Source: JAKEGN01 sp964465665
GTDB taxonomy: Bacteria; Pseudomonadota; Gammaproteobacteria; Steroidobacterales; Woeseiaceae
Assembly: GCA_964465665.1 (NCBI GenBank)
Contig: CAYXKM010000108.1
Coordinates: forward strand, 1 to 6,441
Reading direction: 5' to 3'
Length of the DNA: 6,441 nucleotides
The position numbers were made by a program, and so were the translations under genes. The notes beneath the pieces were generated by a model that did no database searches, was not told where the DNA came from, and worked only from the letters and a program-made list of their open reading frames with translations. This document shows positions 5,670 to 6,441 of this stretch, one piece after another (positions within the stretch are counted from its first letter, which is position 1; each line of letters starts with the position of its first letter).

Positions 5670-6441
5670 ATGAAAAAAATCAAAGCAGCCATCATCGGAC
5701 TGGTGCTCGGCTCGGCAATCACCGTCAGCGCCTGTCGCGAAGACAACCCGCCAACGGAAACCCCGGCCGAAGCGTCGCTCACTCTAATGACTTTCAACGT
5801 CGAAAACCTGTTCGACAATGTCGATGATCCGGACAAGGACGACGGCACTTATCTTGCGCTCGCCGACAAACAGAACGATGCACACCGCGATGCCTGCGCG
5901 CAGATCGAGGTAAGTTCCTGGCGGGACGATTGCTTGAACCTGGACTGGAGCGACGAGGTCATCGACAAAAAACTGCGCGTCGTGGCGGAGGCCATCCTGC
6001 AAGTGGATAACGGCCGCGGCCCGGATATCGTTGCGTTACAGGAAGTGGAGAACATCGGGATCCTGGAACGCCTGCGCACCGAATACCTTGAGTCTGCCGC
6101 TTACCAGCCCGCCGTCCTGATCGAGGGCAACGACACCCGCGGCATCGACGTTGCGTTCCTGTCCCGATTGCCGCTCGCGGGCCCACCGGTCCTGCACCCG
6201 GTGGAGTTCGAAGGCATACCCGAGGAACGGGTGCGTGACACCCGCGGCATACTGCAAGCGGATTTCAAAATGGCGGACGACTCGCTGCTGACGGGTTTCG
6301 CCGTGCATTTCCCGGCGCCGTTCCATCCGACCGAAATGCGCGAGACGGCGTACAGGCGATTAAACCAGCTGCTGGCCGCGTTGCCCGCCGGACGCCCGGT
6401 GTTTGCCGCCGGCGATTTCAACACGACTACGACAGAGGATG
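5670..6441 (+). CDS. Endonuclease/exonuclease/phosphatase-family lipoprotein (truncated at window end)
   Basis: The 257 visible residues lack the C-terminus. A lipoprotein signal (MKKIKAAIIGLVLGS, lipobox VSAC with Cys22) predicts membrane anchoring at the cell envelope; residue 23 is Arg, so outer-membrane sorting is expected under the +2 rule. The catalytic domain is of the DNase I-like EEP fold: TFNVENLFD (41-49, metal-site Asn43), DIVALQEVEN (119-128, metal-binding Glu125), GIDVAFLSR (158-166), a His-containing VHFPAP stretch (His213), and AAGDFNT (246-252, Asp249 and Asn251). The family cleaves phosphodiester or phosphomonoester bonds in DNA, RNA, lipids or inositol phosphates; substrate cannot be told here. 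About 70 residues separate the first two motifs and hold Cys76 and Cys88, a possible disulfide. The final Asp-His of the active site should lie beyond the window. The start is supported by CAGG about 5 bases upstream and the signal peptide; the preceding gene ends 19 bases before. Confidence 0.93.
   Translation, partial: MKKIKAAIIGLVLGSAITVSACREDNPPTETPAEASLTLMTFNVENLFDNVDDPDKDDGTYLALADKQNDAHRDACAQIEVSSWRDDCLNLDWSDEVIDKKLRVVAEAILQVDNGRGPDIVALQEVENIGILERLRTEYLESAAYQPAVLIEGNDTRGIDVAFLSRLPLAGPPVLHPVEFEGIPEERVRDTRGILQADFKMADDSLLTGFAVHFPAPFHPTEMRETAYRRLNQLLAALPAGRPVFAAGDFNTTTTED

Noticed and set aside
5321..5848. A 175-codon minus-strand frame spanning the propeller/EEP junction
   Set aside because: It crosses two plus-strand genes with clear signal peptides and motifs; no support for expression.

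Overview
The window reads as chromosomal DNA from a Gram-negative, GC-rich (roughly 60 % by eye) proteobacterium, most likely a gammaproteobacterium. The evidence is a TonB-dependent outer-membrane receptor, a lipobox lipoprotein, an E. coli-type DeoD, and a GTAG-type REP palindrome of the kind common in Pseudomonas and xanthomonad genomes. Genes are densely packed. There is no sign of phage, insertion sequence, CRISPR array, tRNA or rRNA. No stretch over 300 bases lacks a gene; the longest gaps are 2120-2272 and 4571-4735, and their contents are listed.

Left part, minus strand (read right to left): a short-chain dehydrogenase/reductase (1698-907), then deoD purine nucleoside phosphorylase (875-162), then the first 55 codons of what looks like deoC, deoxyribose-phosphate aldolase (165-1, running off the window). 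deoD and deoC overlap by four bases (ATGA), and the SDR-deoD gap is only 31 bases, so this is probably one operon. DeoD and DeoC are consecutive parts of deoxynucleoside catabolism: DeoD releases the base and deoxyribose-1-phosphate, and DeoC cleaves deoxyribose-5-phosphate to glyceraldehyde-3-phosphate and acetaldehyde.

Divergent junction and cupin: a 49-base gap (1699-1747) separates the SDR from a small single-domain cupin (1748-2119). The gap holds a perfect 6-bp inverted repeat (TGGCCC-N11-GGGCCA) that brackets a TATGAT -10-like hexamer for the cupin. The same repeat could fold over the SDR ribosome-binding site.

Right part, plus strand: a full-length TonB-dependent receptor (2273-4570) with its own promoter-like sequence and a strong intrinsic terminator (4594-4619); a GTAG-type REP hairpin (4659-4682); then a probable two-gene operon encoding a secreted, propeller-like protein of unknown function (4736-5650) and a lipoprotein of the endonuclease/exonuclease/phosphatase (EEP) superfamily (5670 to the window end, truncated).

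A plausible but unproven reading is a nutrient-scavenging neighbourhood: envelope-exposed phosphodiesterase or nuclease activity (EEP lipoprotein), a substrate importer (TonB receptor), and intracellular breakdown of deoxynucleosides (deoD, deoC). Each family is common, so the link rests on proximity alone. I see no defence system or clearly novel machine. The least explained items are the propeller-like protein paired with the EEP lipoprotein, and the dyad at the SDR/cupin junction.
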